DNA of 64,000 bases from Chryseobacterium indologenes (lineage in GTDB: Bacteria; Bacteroidota; Bacteroidia; Flavobacteriales; Weeksellaceae): the NCBI RefSeq assembly GCF_001295265.1, contig NZ_LJOD01000015.1:1-64000 (forward strand). Direction: 5' to 3'. A model generated the notes under the pieces. That model had not been told where the DNA came from. It was given only the letters and a program-made list of their open reading frames with translations, and did no database searches. This document shows, piece after piece, positions 48,176-55,997 of the stretch (the stretch's first letter is position 1; the number at the start of each line of letters is the position of its first letter). The position numbers were made by a program, and so were the translations under genes.

Positions 48176-49720
48176 ATGAAGCAGAAAATTTCTTTTTTCT
48201 TTTTTCTTTTGGCGGTAGGGTTTTCCAATGCCCAGGTAGAAGAAAAAAAACTGGATGAACTGATCCAGAGTACTCTGAAAACCTTCGATGTTCCGGGAAT
48301 GTCTGTAGGCATTGTAAAAGACGGAAAAGTAATCTATTCCAAAGGTTTCGGACAACGTTCTTTAGCCACAAAACAGCCGATGGATGACAATACGCTGGTA
48401 GGTATTGCTTCCAATTCCAAAGGATTCACCTGTACGGCCCTGGCCATCTTAGCAGATGAAGGAAAACTGAACTGGGACGATAAAGTTTCAAAATATATTC
48501 CTGAGTTTCAAATGTATGATCCGTATGTTTCCCAAAACGTAACGGTAAAAGATCTTGTAACCCACAGGGCAGGATTAGGGCTGGGCCAGGGAGATCTGAT
48601 GTTTTTTCCGGAAGGTGGAACTCTCACTGTGAATGATATTGTTCATAACGTACGTTATCTTAAGCCTGAAAATCCTTTCAGAACTACATTAGATTATAAC
48701 AACATAATGTTTATCGTTGCTGGTGAAGTCATTCACAGAATTTCCGGTTTAAGCTGGGCAGAATTTATTGAACAGAAAATCATGAAGCCGGTAGGAATGA
48801 CTTCCAGCTTCGGCAGCTACAACAGGGCAAAAGCAGTATCCAATAAAATTGATGCCCATGCTCCCGTAGATGGTAAAGCAGTAGCAGTTCCGCATGATTG
48901 GAATGAAACAGCTAATGCAGCTGGGGGAATTATGAGTAATATTAAAGATATGACCACCTGGGCAGAATGTCTTCTTAATAATTTTACCACCAAAGACGGC
49001 AGGAAACTGGTTTCAGATAAGAATGTACAGCAGTTGTGGAGCCTTCAGATTCCGGATAGAGTAGCAATGAAAAATCCATATGATACAAGCTTTTACGGAT
49101 ACGGATTAGGATGGTTTTTAAGTGATGTGAAAGGACATAAGCAGGTACAGCATACCGGCGGGCTGATAGGGACTGTTACCCAGTTTACGCTGATTCCTGA
49201 TCTGAAACTGGGAATTGTAGTATTAACCAACCAACAGTCAGGAGCGGCTTTTAATACGATTACCAATACTGTAAAAGATTCTTATCTGGGAATTGCAGAC
49301 AGAAACTGGCTGAAGACTTACGGTGAAAGAATGGCAAAAATGAATGCCGAATATGAGAAGCAGAAAAAAGAAGCTTTTGCAAAATCTGAAGCTTTCAAAA
49401 AAGATAAAAACCTGCAGCCTAAAGCGGAACAGTTTGTCGGAAAGTATAGCGACTCATGGTTTGGTGAGGTAGAAATTTCGCAACAGGGAAGTGCTTACAG
49501 GATTATCTGTAAAAATTCGCCAAGGCTGAAAGGAGAGCTGCTGCCTTATTCCAATAATACATTTATCATCAGATGGGACGACAGAAGCTACGATGCCGAT
49601 GCTTATATTATTTTCGCCTATGATGAGAACGGAAAGGCTGAATCTGCAAAGCTAAAGGCTATTTCAGATATTACGGATTTCAGCTTTGATTTTGATGACC
49701 TGGATCTGAAAAGAAAATAA
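48176..49720 (+). CDS. serine hydrolase, class C beta-lactamase-like
   Basis: This 514-residue secreted protein has a signal peptide (MKQKISFFFFLLAVGFSNAQ), followed by a beta-lactamase/AmpC-like domain: SNSK (SxxK nucleophile), LDYNN (YxN) and VQHTGG (HTG box). It has no KTG, as in many esterase or D-aminopeptidase relatives. A C-terminal DUF3471-like beta-domain (about 410-514) with EQFVGKYSDSWFGEVEI follows. This class includes peptidases and esterases more often than true lactamases, so I do not predict antibiotic resistance. It ends at a bidirectional terminator. Confidence 0.92.
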   Translation: MKQKISFFFFLLAVGFSNAQVEEKKLDELIQSTLKTFDVPGMSVGIVKDGKVIYSKGFGQRSLATKQPMDDNTLVGIASNSKGFTCTALAILADEGKLNWDDKVSKYIPEFQMYDPYVSQNVTVKDLVTHRAGLGLGQGDLMFFPEGGTLTVNDIVHNVRYLKPENPFRTTLDYNNIMFIVAGEVIHRISGLSWAEFIEQKIMKPVGMTSSFGSYNRAKAVSNKIDAHAPVDGKAVAVPHDWNETANAAGGIMSNIKDMTTWAECLLNNFTTKDGRKLVSDKNVQQLWSLQIPDRVAMKNPYDTSFYGYGLGWFLSDVKGHKQVQHTGGLIGTVTQFTLIPDLKLGIVVLTNQQSGAAFNTITNTVKDSYLGIADRNWLKTYGERMAKMNAEYEKQKKEAFAKSEAFKKDKNLQPKAEQFVGKYSDSWFGEVEISQQGSAYRIICKNSPRLKGELLPYSNNTFIIRWDDRSYDADAYIIFAYDENGKAESAKLKAISDITDFSFDFDDLDLKRK

Positions 49721-49743
49721 CAGAGATTACTGAATTATTAAAT

Positions 49744-49770
49744 AAAACGGGCTTTGGTCCGTTTTTTTAT
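49744..49770. terminator. bidirectional terminator between convergent genes
   Basis: AAAACGG (49744-49750) and CCGTTTT (49759-49765) form a 7-bp stem around GCTTTGGT. T-runs are present in both directions, and the minus-strand gene ends at its edge. Confidence 0.75.
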
Positions 49771-50648
49771 TTTAACAGATTCCAATCAGCTTCAGCACGG
49801 GTTAGCTCAGCATTCAAATCTTGGTTTTCAAAGAATTTTTTCAGTTCAGTGAGGCGCTTTTCAGGATCATAACGAATGCTTGAGTTCATTTTTTGCTGGC
49901 ACAGTGAGCAGGCTCTTGCAAAATGGAAATCCGTTTCTGAAAGAGAATTGGTTCCGCTCATCACACAATTGGCATTGAGGCAGTGGCTGATGCCGAACAT
50001 ATGACCGATTTCATGAGAACTTATTTTCATAAGCCTGAGAAGGCTTTCGTTAAAATTAGATTCTGTTAAGTTACCATTGGCAAACCTGTACAGGGAAGTT
50101 ACACCAGCACCATCTTCATAAGAGGCAAATCCGAAAACATAATTCCATTCCGGTCTGGGATAGAGATCCCTTTCTGTAATCCCCATAAGTACCACACCGT
50201 CTTTGGGCTTTCTTTTTATAAGAATATTGTTCAGGACATAGCTTGCCAGGACCTGCTCATGTCCTTCCTTGGAGATTCTTTTAGCTGTTTGGGCGATAAT
50301 TGAATTGGGTAAAGCCGGAAGAATTTTTGTTTCCAGCTGGTAATAAGCATTTAAATATTCCCGGGTAAGCTGTAGCTCCTTTTGCTGAAGTTGATTAAAA
50401 CTTCCGATTGGCTGCAGGTAAATGATATTTTTTCCGGGTTCAGGTATTATTTTTTTTGAGTTTTGAAAGTCTTCAAGCTTCTGAAATTTTTCATCGTGAT
50501 TATACCGCCAGCTTCCTGGTCGGGGATCAGTAAGTTTAACATCATTGATGGCTATTGTTTCCGGATAAGATTTATCCTTCTTCTGACAGGAAAAAAGGAA
50601 AATAAGAAGGATAGCGTACAGAGTCAGTCTATATCTTGCCTGGCTCAT
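49767..50648 (-). CDS. archaemetzincin-like zinc metalloprotease, lipoprotein
   Basis: This 293-residue protein has a signal with lipobox LFSC (Cys19) and the archaemetzincin (M54) site: SSHEIGHMFGISHCLNANC, then VMSG and CSLCQQKM. The order HExxHxxGxxHCxxxxCxM plus CxxC matches the archaemetzincin signature exactly, including the structural zinc cysteines. Archaemetzincins in bacteria are usually soluble; a lipoprotein form is less usual. The start at 50648 overlaps the SixA gene by 20 bases; longer readings are not signal-like. Confidence 0.9.
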   Translation of the reverse strand: MSQARYRLTLYAILLIFLFSCQKKDKSYPETIAINDVKLTDPRPGSWRYNHDEKFQKLEDFQNSKKIIPEPGKNIIYLQPIGSFNQLQQKELQLTREYLNAYYQLETKILPALPNSIIAQTAKRISKEGHEQVLASYVLNNILIKRKPKDGVVLMGITERDLYPRPEWNYVFGFASYEDGAGVTSLYRFANGNLTESNFNESLLRLMKISSHEIGHMFGISHCLNANCVMSGTNSLSETDFHFARACSLCQQKMNSSIRYDPEKRLTELKKFFENQDLNAELTRAEADWNLLK

Positions 50649-51105
50649 AAAAAAACAGCAGCTTCTTTTTGGCTCCGTCAAATTCGGACCATGAATTGCA
50701 GTCAATCTCAAAGCCTGCTACTCCACAGGTCGGAAAGTGGAAAATATCTTCCGAGATGGAATTGGCAAAATTTGAAATACCGTTGTTATGAGAAAACAGG
50801 GCTACAGAGTTGAGATGGTCATCCAGGTCGTAGATCACAGATTCAAAATTTCTTTCCGAAGGATTATACAGTTTATCTGCGGTTGACATATTCAGCTGAT
50901 AGGTCTGGTTAAAGATCCTGCAGGTATTCAGTGCACGGACTGCCGGACTGGAAACAAAATAATCAATGGAAATATTTTTATTTTTCATGAATCTGGACAT
51001 GTTCATAGCGTCCTGCAATCCCTTATCTGCCAGGGGTCTGTCAAAATCTTCCGTTTCTTCCGGCCAGTCGCTTTTCGCATGTCTTACGAGGATGAGTTTC
51101 TTCAT
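50629..51105 (-). CDS. SixA-like histidine phosphatase
   Basis: This 158-residue protein of the phosphoglycerate-mutase-like family has KLILVRHAKSDWPE (the RHG motif, with a catalytic His in VRHAKS), RPLADKGLQDA, DYFVSSPAVRALNTCRIF, and VALFSHNNGI with the second catalytic His. SixA removes phosphate from phosphohistidine proteins. It precedes the archaemetzincin gene with a 20-base overlap; the reason for this pairing is unclear. Confidence 0.92.
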   Translation of the reverse strand: MKKLILVRHAKSDWPEETEDFDRPLADKGLQDAMNMSRFMKNKNISIDYFVSSPAVRALNTCRIFNQTYQLNMSTADKLYNPSERNFESVIYDLDDHLNSVALFSHNNGISNFANSISEDIFHFPTCGVAGFEIDCNSWSEFDGAKKKLLFFYEPGKI

Positions 51106-51205
51106 ACTTTCGTTTTTTGGAAGATTAAAATTATAAAAAAAATAATGGAATAAAACATGATTTTTATAAAAAAACTGCGTTATGAATAAAATCAGTAAAT
51201 TTTAC

Positions 51206-51213
51206 TAAATTTG
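51206..51213 (+). promoter_or_regulatory. -7 box TAAATTTG of ruvX
   Basis: A full TAnnTTTG match that ends eight bases before the ruvX ATG; the RNA leader would be about four bases. Confidence 0.6.
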
Positions 51214-51220
51214 CAGACTT

Positions 51221-51637
51221 ATGGGACAGATCCTTGCAATAGACTATGGAAAAGTGCGCTGCGGTATTGCCGCAACAGATGATATGCAGATCATTGCGAG
51301 CGGTCTGGATACCATTCAGACACCGCTTTTAATAGAGTTTCTGAAGAAATATTCCAGTGAGAACAAAGTGGATGAAGCTGTGGTAGGACTGCCCACAGAT
51401 CTGAAGGGTAATATTTCCGAAGTGGAGGCGGATATTCTGAAATTTATTGAAAAATTTCAACAGGAATTTCCGGATATCAAGGTTCACCGTTTCGATGAAA
51501 GATTTACTTCAAAGATGGCTTCTTTTTTTATTTCCCAGAGCGGTAAAAATAAAAAAAAGAAGCAGGAAAAAGGATTAATAGATAAAGTAAGTGCAACCAT
51601 CATATTGCAGAATTTTTTAGAACAAAGAATAAGATGA
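51221..51637 (+). CDS. ruvX: Holliday junction resolvase RuvX (YqgF)
   Basis: This 138-residue RNase H-fold nuclease begins ILAIDYGKVRCGIAATD, the signature with its metal-binding Asp, and has AVVGLPTDLKGN, VHRFDERFTSKMA and GLIDKVSATIILQNFLE. It resolves or matures RNA/DNA; in bacteria YqgF acts in 16S rRNA 5' end maturation. It overlaps def by four bases (ATGA). Confidence 0.96.
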   Translation: MGQILAIDYGKVRCGIAATDDMQIIASGLDTIQTPLLIEFLKKYSSENKVDEAVVGLPTDLKGNISEVEADILKFIEKFQQEFPDIKVHRFDERFTSKMASFFISQSGKNKKKKQEKGLIDKVSATIILQNFLEQRIR

Positions 51638-52206
51638 TTTTACCGATAAGAGCTTTTGGGGATCCCGTTTTGAGAAAAGTGGGAAAAGATATAGATCAGG
51701 ATTATCCCGGATTACAGGAACTGATAGACAATATGTTTGAGACAATGTACAGCGCAAACGGTATAGGACTGGCTGCACCCCAGATTGGTCTGGATATCCG
51801 TATGTTCGTGATTGATGTAACTCCGCTGGCGGAAGACGAAGATTATGAGGATATTAAAGATGAACTGGCTGAATTCAAAAAGGTTTTCATCAACGCAAGA
51901 ATTCTTGAAGAATCAGGCGAAGAATGGAAGTTCAATGAAGGATGTCTTTCTATTCCGGATGTAAGAGAAGATGTAAAAAGAAAAGGAACCATCGTTATTG
52001 AATATTATGACGAAAATTTTGTGAAACATACAGAAACTTTTTCCGATATTAGAGCCCGCGTAATTCAGCATGAATATGACCACATCGAAGGAATCCTGTT
52101 TACAGATCATTTGAGTGCGTTAAAGAAAAAGCTGGTAAAAGGTAAACTGACGAAGATTTCTCAGGGTGATGTAAGCATCAATTACAAAATGAGATTTCCA
52201 AAATAA
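51634..52206 (+). CDS. def: peptide deformylase
   Basis: This 190-residue metalloenzyme removes the formyl group from new proteins. All three family motifs are present: GIGLAAPQIG, EGCLSIPDV and QHEYDHIEGILF, providing the metal ligands Cys, His, His. The insertion DEDYEDIKDELAEFK lies between motifs 1 and 2, as in other Bacteroidetes. It overlaps ruvX by four bases and lies before the DUF5606 gene. Confidence 0.97.
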   Translation: MILPIRAFGDPVLRKVGKDIDQDYPGLQELIDNMFETMYSANGIGLAAPQIGLDIRMFVIDVTPLAEDEDYEDIKDELAEFKKVFINARILEESGEEWKFNEGCLSIPDVREDVKRKGTIVIEYYDENFVKHTETFSDIRARVIQHEYDHIEGILFTDHLSALKKKLVKGKLTKISQGDVSINYKMRFPK

Positions 52207-52285
52207 ATAAAACAAGGATAAAAAGAAAAAATAATACAGAGCAAAAAGCCCCGAGCTGATTGCAGAATTTACAAACAATATAATT

Positions 52286-52843
52286 ATGCTGTTAGAAAAA
52301 ATAATTTCAATTTCAGGAAAGCCAGGACTTTACAAATTAGTTTCTCAATTAAGAAACGGGTTTATTATTGAAGACGTTACGACTAAGAAAAAAGTAAGCA
52401 TCGGAAACTCAAGCCAGGTAAGCTTATTGGATAATATCGCAATGTTTACAGTGGATAAAGAAGTTCCTTTGTTCGAAGTTTTTGAAAATATTGCTAAAAA
52501 TCAGGACTACAAAGAAACAATCTCTCACAAATCTTCAGATGCAGATCTTAAAGAATTTATGACGGCTTCTCTTCCTAATTACGATACAGAAAGAGTATAT
52601 GCTTCTGATATTAAGAAACTGGCTCAGTGGTATAATATCCTTCAAAAGGCAGGATATATTACTCCGGAAAGCTTTGTAAAAGCAGAGCCTGAAACTTTAG
52701 AGCCTGCACAGGAAGAAGTAAGCATTGAAAAGGATGCTCCTAAAAAAGCCGCTCCAAAAGCTGAAAAGCCTGCCACTCCGAAAGTAAAAGCTACTTCAGC
52801 AGCAAAGGCCGCTCCAAAAAGTACTCACAGAAAACAAGGATAA
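52286..52843 (+). CDS. DUF5606 domain protein
   Basis: This 185-residue protein has an N-terminal DUF5606 domain: LEKIISISGKPGLYKLVSQLRNGFIIED, KVSIGNSSQVSLLDNIAMFT, and DIKKLAQWYNILQKAG. The C-terminal 50 residues are Lys/Ala/Pro-rich, low-complexity (KKAAPKAEKPATPKVK). Function is unknown. Genes of this family often follow def in Flavobacteria, as here (79-base gap), so it may be co-transcribed with ruvX and def. A strong terminator ends the unit. Confidence 0.9.
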   Translation: MLLEKIISISGKPGLYKLVSQLRNGFIIEDVTTKKKVSIGNSSQVSLLDNIAMFTVDKEVPLFEVFENIAKNQDYKETISHKSSDADLKEFMTASLPNYDTERVYASDIKKLAQWYNILQKAGYITPESFVKAEPETLEPAQEEVSIEKDAPKKAAPKAEKPATPKVKATSAAKAAPKSTHRKQG

Positions 52844-52863
52844 GCATCCTTAATGTAAGATAC

Positions 52864-52895
52864 AAAGCCCCGTCAATCCTGATGGGGCTTTTTGT
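52864..52895 (+). terminator. terminator of the ruvX-def-DUF5606 unit
   Basis: AAAGCCCCGTCA (52864-52875) and TGATGGGGCTTT (52880-52891) form a 12-bp stem with one G-U pair, followed by a T-run. Confidence 0.9.
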
Positions 52896-53027
52896 TGAAA
52901 TAAAATGCAGTATGATAATTAAAAATAAGAGAAATCAATTATACTTTGCAATGAGAAAAAACTCAATTTTCTTTCCCTCTGAACTTTCATGTTGCATATT
53001 TATTCAGCTTTAATTTTAAATATAAGG

Positions 53028-53060
53028 TTTGCCGGTAAGTGTAAATAACCCTTACCTTTG
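53028..53060 (+). promoter_or_regulatory. promoter of mazG
   Basis: TTTG (53028-53031) and TACCTTTG (53053-53060) are separated by 21 bases, in the allowed range for the Bacteroidetes -33/-7 promoter. The leader is about 22 nt. Confidence 0.6.
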
Positions 53061-53085
53061 CATCATATTGAACTTTCAACAAGTT

Positions 53086-53853
53086 ATGAATACCAGACAG
53101 GAAAAACTAGAAGCTTTCGGAAGATTGCTGGACATTATGGATGATCTCCGGGAAAAATGCCCATGGGACCAAAAACAGACCCTGCAGTCTTTACGCCATC
53201 TGACTTTGGAGGAAACCTATGAACTCTCAGATGCTATTCTTCAGGAGGATTTGCAGGAGATAAAAAAAGAATTGGGTGATGTACTTCTTCATCTTGTTTT
53301 TTATGCTAAAATAGGATCGGAAAAAGAGAGTTTTGATATAGCAGATGTGATCAATTCCCTGAATGAGAAGCTCATTTTCCGTCATCCCCATATTTATGGT
53401 GATACAGAAGTGAAGGATGAGGAAGAAGTGAAGCAGAACTGGGAAAAGCTGAAGCTGAAAGAAGGAAATAAATCGATATTGGGTGGTGTTCCGAAAAGCC
53501 TTCCGAGCATGGTAAAGGCATACAGGATACAGGATAAGGTCAAAGGCATTGGATTTGAATTCCATGATGCGGAAGATGCCTGGAAAAAAGTGGATGAGGA
53601 AATACAGGAATTTCATGCAGAAACGGATCCTGATAAAAAAGAACAGGAACTAGGGGATGTATTTTTCTCACTGATTAACTATGCAAGGATTTCAGGGATT
53701 AATCCTGATTCAGCGTTGGAAAGAACCAATCTGAAATTTATTTCGAGATTCCAGAAAATGGAAGAACTTGCTGAGGAAGCCGGATTAAAACTTGCTGAGC
53801 TTTCCTTGGAAGAAATGGATATTCTGTGGGAAAAGGCCAAGCGGCTGCCTTAG
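53086..53853 (+). CDS. mazG: nucleoside triphosphate pyrophosphohydrolase MazG
   Basis: This 255-residue enzyme hydrolyses NTPs to NMPs and pyrophosphate, cleaning the nucleotide pool. It has two MazG units: DDLREKCPWDQKQTLQSLRHLTLEETYELSDAIL (ExxE metal motif) and, in the second half, WKKVDEEIQEFHAE followed by EQELGDVFFSLINYARI. The central IYGDTEVKDEEEVKQNWEKLK block is typical. A longer in-frame start (53029) would place the promoter inside the gene; 53086 is correct. Confidence 0.96.
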   Translation: MNTRQEKLEAFGRLLDIMDDLREKCPWDQKQTLQSLRHLTLEETYELSDAILQEDLQEIKKELGDVLLHLVFYAKIGSEKESFDIADVINSLNEKLIFRHPHIYGDTEVKDEEEVKQNWEKLKLKEGNKSILGGVPKSLPSMVKAYRIQDKVKGIGFEFHDAEDAWKKVDEEIQEFHAETDPDKKEQELGDVFFSLINYARISGINPDSALERTNLKFISRFQKMEELAEEAGLKLAELSLEEMDILWEKAKRLP

Positions 53854-53985
53854 GGCGAAAAATTTGGCTCACTATCAATAGATAATTAATAACTTAGAGT
53901 AAAAATATAGAATCAGGCTTAAAAATTAACACAGGGTTATTTTTATCCTGGTTCATCTTTTCCGGTCAAAAAAATAAAAATATAT

Positions 53986-54855
53986 ATGTTACGGATTCTT
54001 ATACTTTCAGCCTGCATTTTGTGGAGCTGCAATCCAAAGGCTCAGGATACCCCTAAAAGCGATGAATTAAAAGTAGAGTTCTCTCTGCCCAAAAAGCTTA
54101 AGGAAGTTTCCGGGATAGCGCTATCCAAAGATAAACAGACCATCTGGGCTATTGAAGACCAGGGAAATAAGAATATGGTGTATGGCCTGGATATGAAGGG
54201 ACTGCAAATTGCAGATGTTCTGGTAGAAAATGCGGAAAACAGAGACTGGGAAGACATAACGGCCGATACACAGGGAAATCTCTACATTGGGGATTTCGGA
54301 AATAATGATAATAACAGGCAGGATCTTGCGATTCTGAAACTTGATCTTCAGAATACAGGACAAAAAACGGCCAAAGCAGTTCAGACCACCAAATTTCATT
54401 ACGAAGGACAAACCGAATTTCCGCCTAAAAAATCAAACTGGCTCTACGACTGTGAAGCTTTTGTTGAAATGAACGGAAATTTCTACCTGTTTACAAAAAA
54501 CAGAAGCAAAGGTTTTGACGGAACGTTCCTGGTATTCCAGGTTCCTAACAGGGAAGGAGATTTTGAAGCTAAATTAATAGGAAAACTGAAACTAGACGGA
54601 AAATACAGCGATGCCGCGATCACCTCTGCTGCCATTAGCAGCACCAGAGATAAAATTGTTCTGCTGACCCATAAAAATATTCATGTTCTTACCGGATTTA
54701 AAGCGGATGATTTCAGTATGTCAAAAATTCAGAAAATACCTTTAAACCATAATTCCCAGAAAGAAGCTGTTGTGTTCCTTGATGACAAAACCCTGCTGAT
54801 TGCTGACGAAAAAGATAAACAGACTGGTGGGGAAGTGTATAAGCTTTCTCTTTAG
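53986..54855 (+). CDS. lipoprotein, SdiA-regulated/beta-propeller-like
   Basis: This 289-residue protein has a leader with lipobox LWSC (Cys15) and a repeated strand pattern: KEVSGIALSKDKQTIWAIEDQG, DWEDITADTQGNLYIGDFGNN, SWLYDCEAF-like and DAAITSAAISSTRDKIVLLTHK. The GIALS...WAIEDQG and GNLYIGDFG blocks are characteristic of SdiA-regulated or NHL-type propellers. The function is unknown. It converges with the 54874 gene, leaving 18 bases between the two stops and no clear terminator. Confidence 0.75.
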   Translation: MLRILILSACILWSCNPKAQDTPKSDELKVEFSLPKKLKEVSGIALSKDKQTIWAIEDQGNKNMVYGLDMKGLQIADVLVENAENRDWEDITADTQGNLYIGDFGNNDNNRQDLAILKLDLQNTGQKTAKAVQTTKFHYEGQTEFPPKKSNWLYDCEAFVEMNGNFYLFTKNRSKGFDGTFLVFQVPNREGDFEAKLIGKLKLDGKYSDAAITSAAISSTRDKIVLLTHKNIHVLTGFKADDFSMSKIQKIPLNHNSQKEAVVFLDDKTLLIADEKDKQTGGEVYKLSL

Positions 54856-54873
54856 TCTGCCAGGCTGAAGTGC

Positions 54874-55593
54874 TTACGGAGTGAGATAAGAGATATGGAT
54901 ATTACCGGATGACAATCTGAAGTTTTGGGTATAAACACATTGTACTCTGAAGGTTTCTCCGCTATTAAAATAACTAATGGAAGACAGATTATGGTTTACG
55001 GCAAGAGTACGTTCACCATGACCTGTAGAGCTTGATGCCAGTGCTTCTGAGGCCGGATTTATTTTTTGAATCGAAGATTTTGCCGTTCCTGCTGTATAGC
55101 CGTTTCCGTTTAAGCTGAGATCATAAGTAACATACGGAACAATATTATAAAATCCTGGTTTAACAACCGTGAATAATCCGCTGGTGGTATTGTAGGTAAG
55201 ATAGGCATTGTCAATTTTATTGCTGACGTTATATACATACGTCTTCGTATAATTTCCATGGGTGCTTACCGGGCTGCTTCCTGTACCGGTATAGCTTCCT
55301 GAAGCCGGACTGATGTCTGTTTTATTGCCTACAAAAACAACTTTCAGAAAGTTTTCAGATTCAATATTCCGCCATACAGGAGGGCTTCCTGCTCCATTTG
55401 ACATTAAAAATTCGCCCCTGTTTCCTGAGTTTCCTTTCGTTTTGGCATCACCTCCTACGTTGATGTCCTTTACAACCTGCAGGCTGCCATTAACGTGAAG
55501 CGTATTCTGGGGAGTGGGAGTATGAATACCAATCTGAGCATTTAAACTTAAGGACATAACAAATAATGCCATGTATAATAGCTTTTTTTTCAT
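54874..55593 (-). CDS. secreted head-domain/C1q-like surface protein
   Basis: This 239-residue protein has a signal peptide (MKKKLLYMALFVMSLSLNAQ). The start of the mature part, IGIHTPTPQNTLHVNGSLQV, is a motif frequent at the beginning of Bacteroidetes surface proteins that carry phage-tail-fibre-like or adhesin-head modules. NRGEFLMSNGAGSPPVWR follows. The C-terminal 150 residues are beta-rich, with the look of a C1q/TNF-like jelly roll (FYNIVPYVTYDLS, GETFRVQCVYTQNF). Function is unknown; a surface or matrix role is likely. Confidence 0.72.
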   Translation of the reverse strand: MKKKLLYMALFVMSLSLNAQIGIHTPTPQNTLHVNGSLQVVKDINVGGDAKTKGNSGNRGEFLMSNGAGSPPVWRNIESENFLKVVFVGNKTDISPASGSYTGTGSSPVSTHGNYTKTYVYNVSNKIDNAYLTYNTTSGLFTVVKPGFYNIVPYVTYDLSLNGNGYTAGTAKSSIQKINPASEALASSSTGHGERTLAVNHNLSSISYFNSGETFRVQCVYTQNFRLSSGNIHISYLTP

Positions 55594-55840
55594 CGAACTG
55601 TTTTTTTTTGTTAAATAATTTTAAAGCAAATATAAATTCTTTTGAAAAAAACAATTTTTTTGAAGATTGATAATCATATTAGTCTATGACTGTCTGTGGC
55701 CTATATTGCTGAAAATATGGTTCTTATTTTAAAATCGTATTTGTTTTATCGGTAATAATCTTCCAATGAAAGGCGGGTAATGTTAAATTTCCTTTATTTA
55801 CATTTTTTTAGAAAAAAACGTTTTTGTAGTCTGAAATTAA

Positions 55841-55908
55841 CTTAAGTCCGGGTTAAGGAAACTTAGATAAAAGGCTGGGTGATGAAAGAAAAGAGCCTGG
55901 AAGTTACT
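55841..55908 (+). repeat. dispersed intergenic repeat, copy B
   Basis: This is the second copy of the element at 13691-13754, in the same orientation. It lies in a 404-bp gap with no ORF. The rest of the gap is AT-rich and shows no other structure apart from the terminator at its right end. Confidence 0.7.
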
Positions 55909-55941
55909 GTATATCAAATACCTTAAAAGATAAAGGCATAA

Positions 55942-55972
55942 ACGAAAAAAGACCGCACTTAGAATGCAGTCT
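55942..55972 (-). terminator. terminator of the 55998-59714 gene
   Basis: AGACCGCA (55950-55957) and TGCAGTCT (55965-55972) form an 8-bp stem with one mismatch; the minus strand continues with six T. Confidence 0.7.
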
Positions 55973-55997
55973 CTTTTATTTTATTTCAGGGAAGGTC

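Noticed and set aside
48176..49720. A true beta-lactamase resistance gene
   Set aside because: The third motif is HTG and a DUF3471-like domain follows, which is more typical of esterases and peptidases of this fold.
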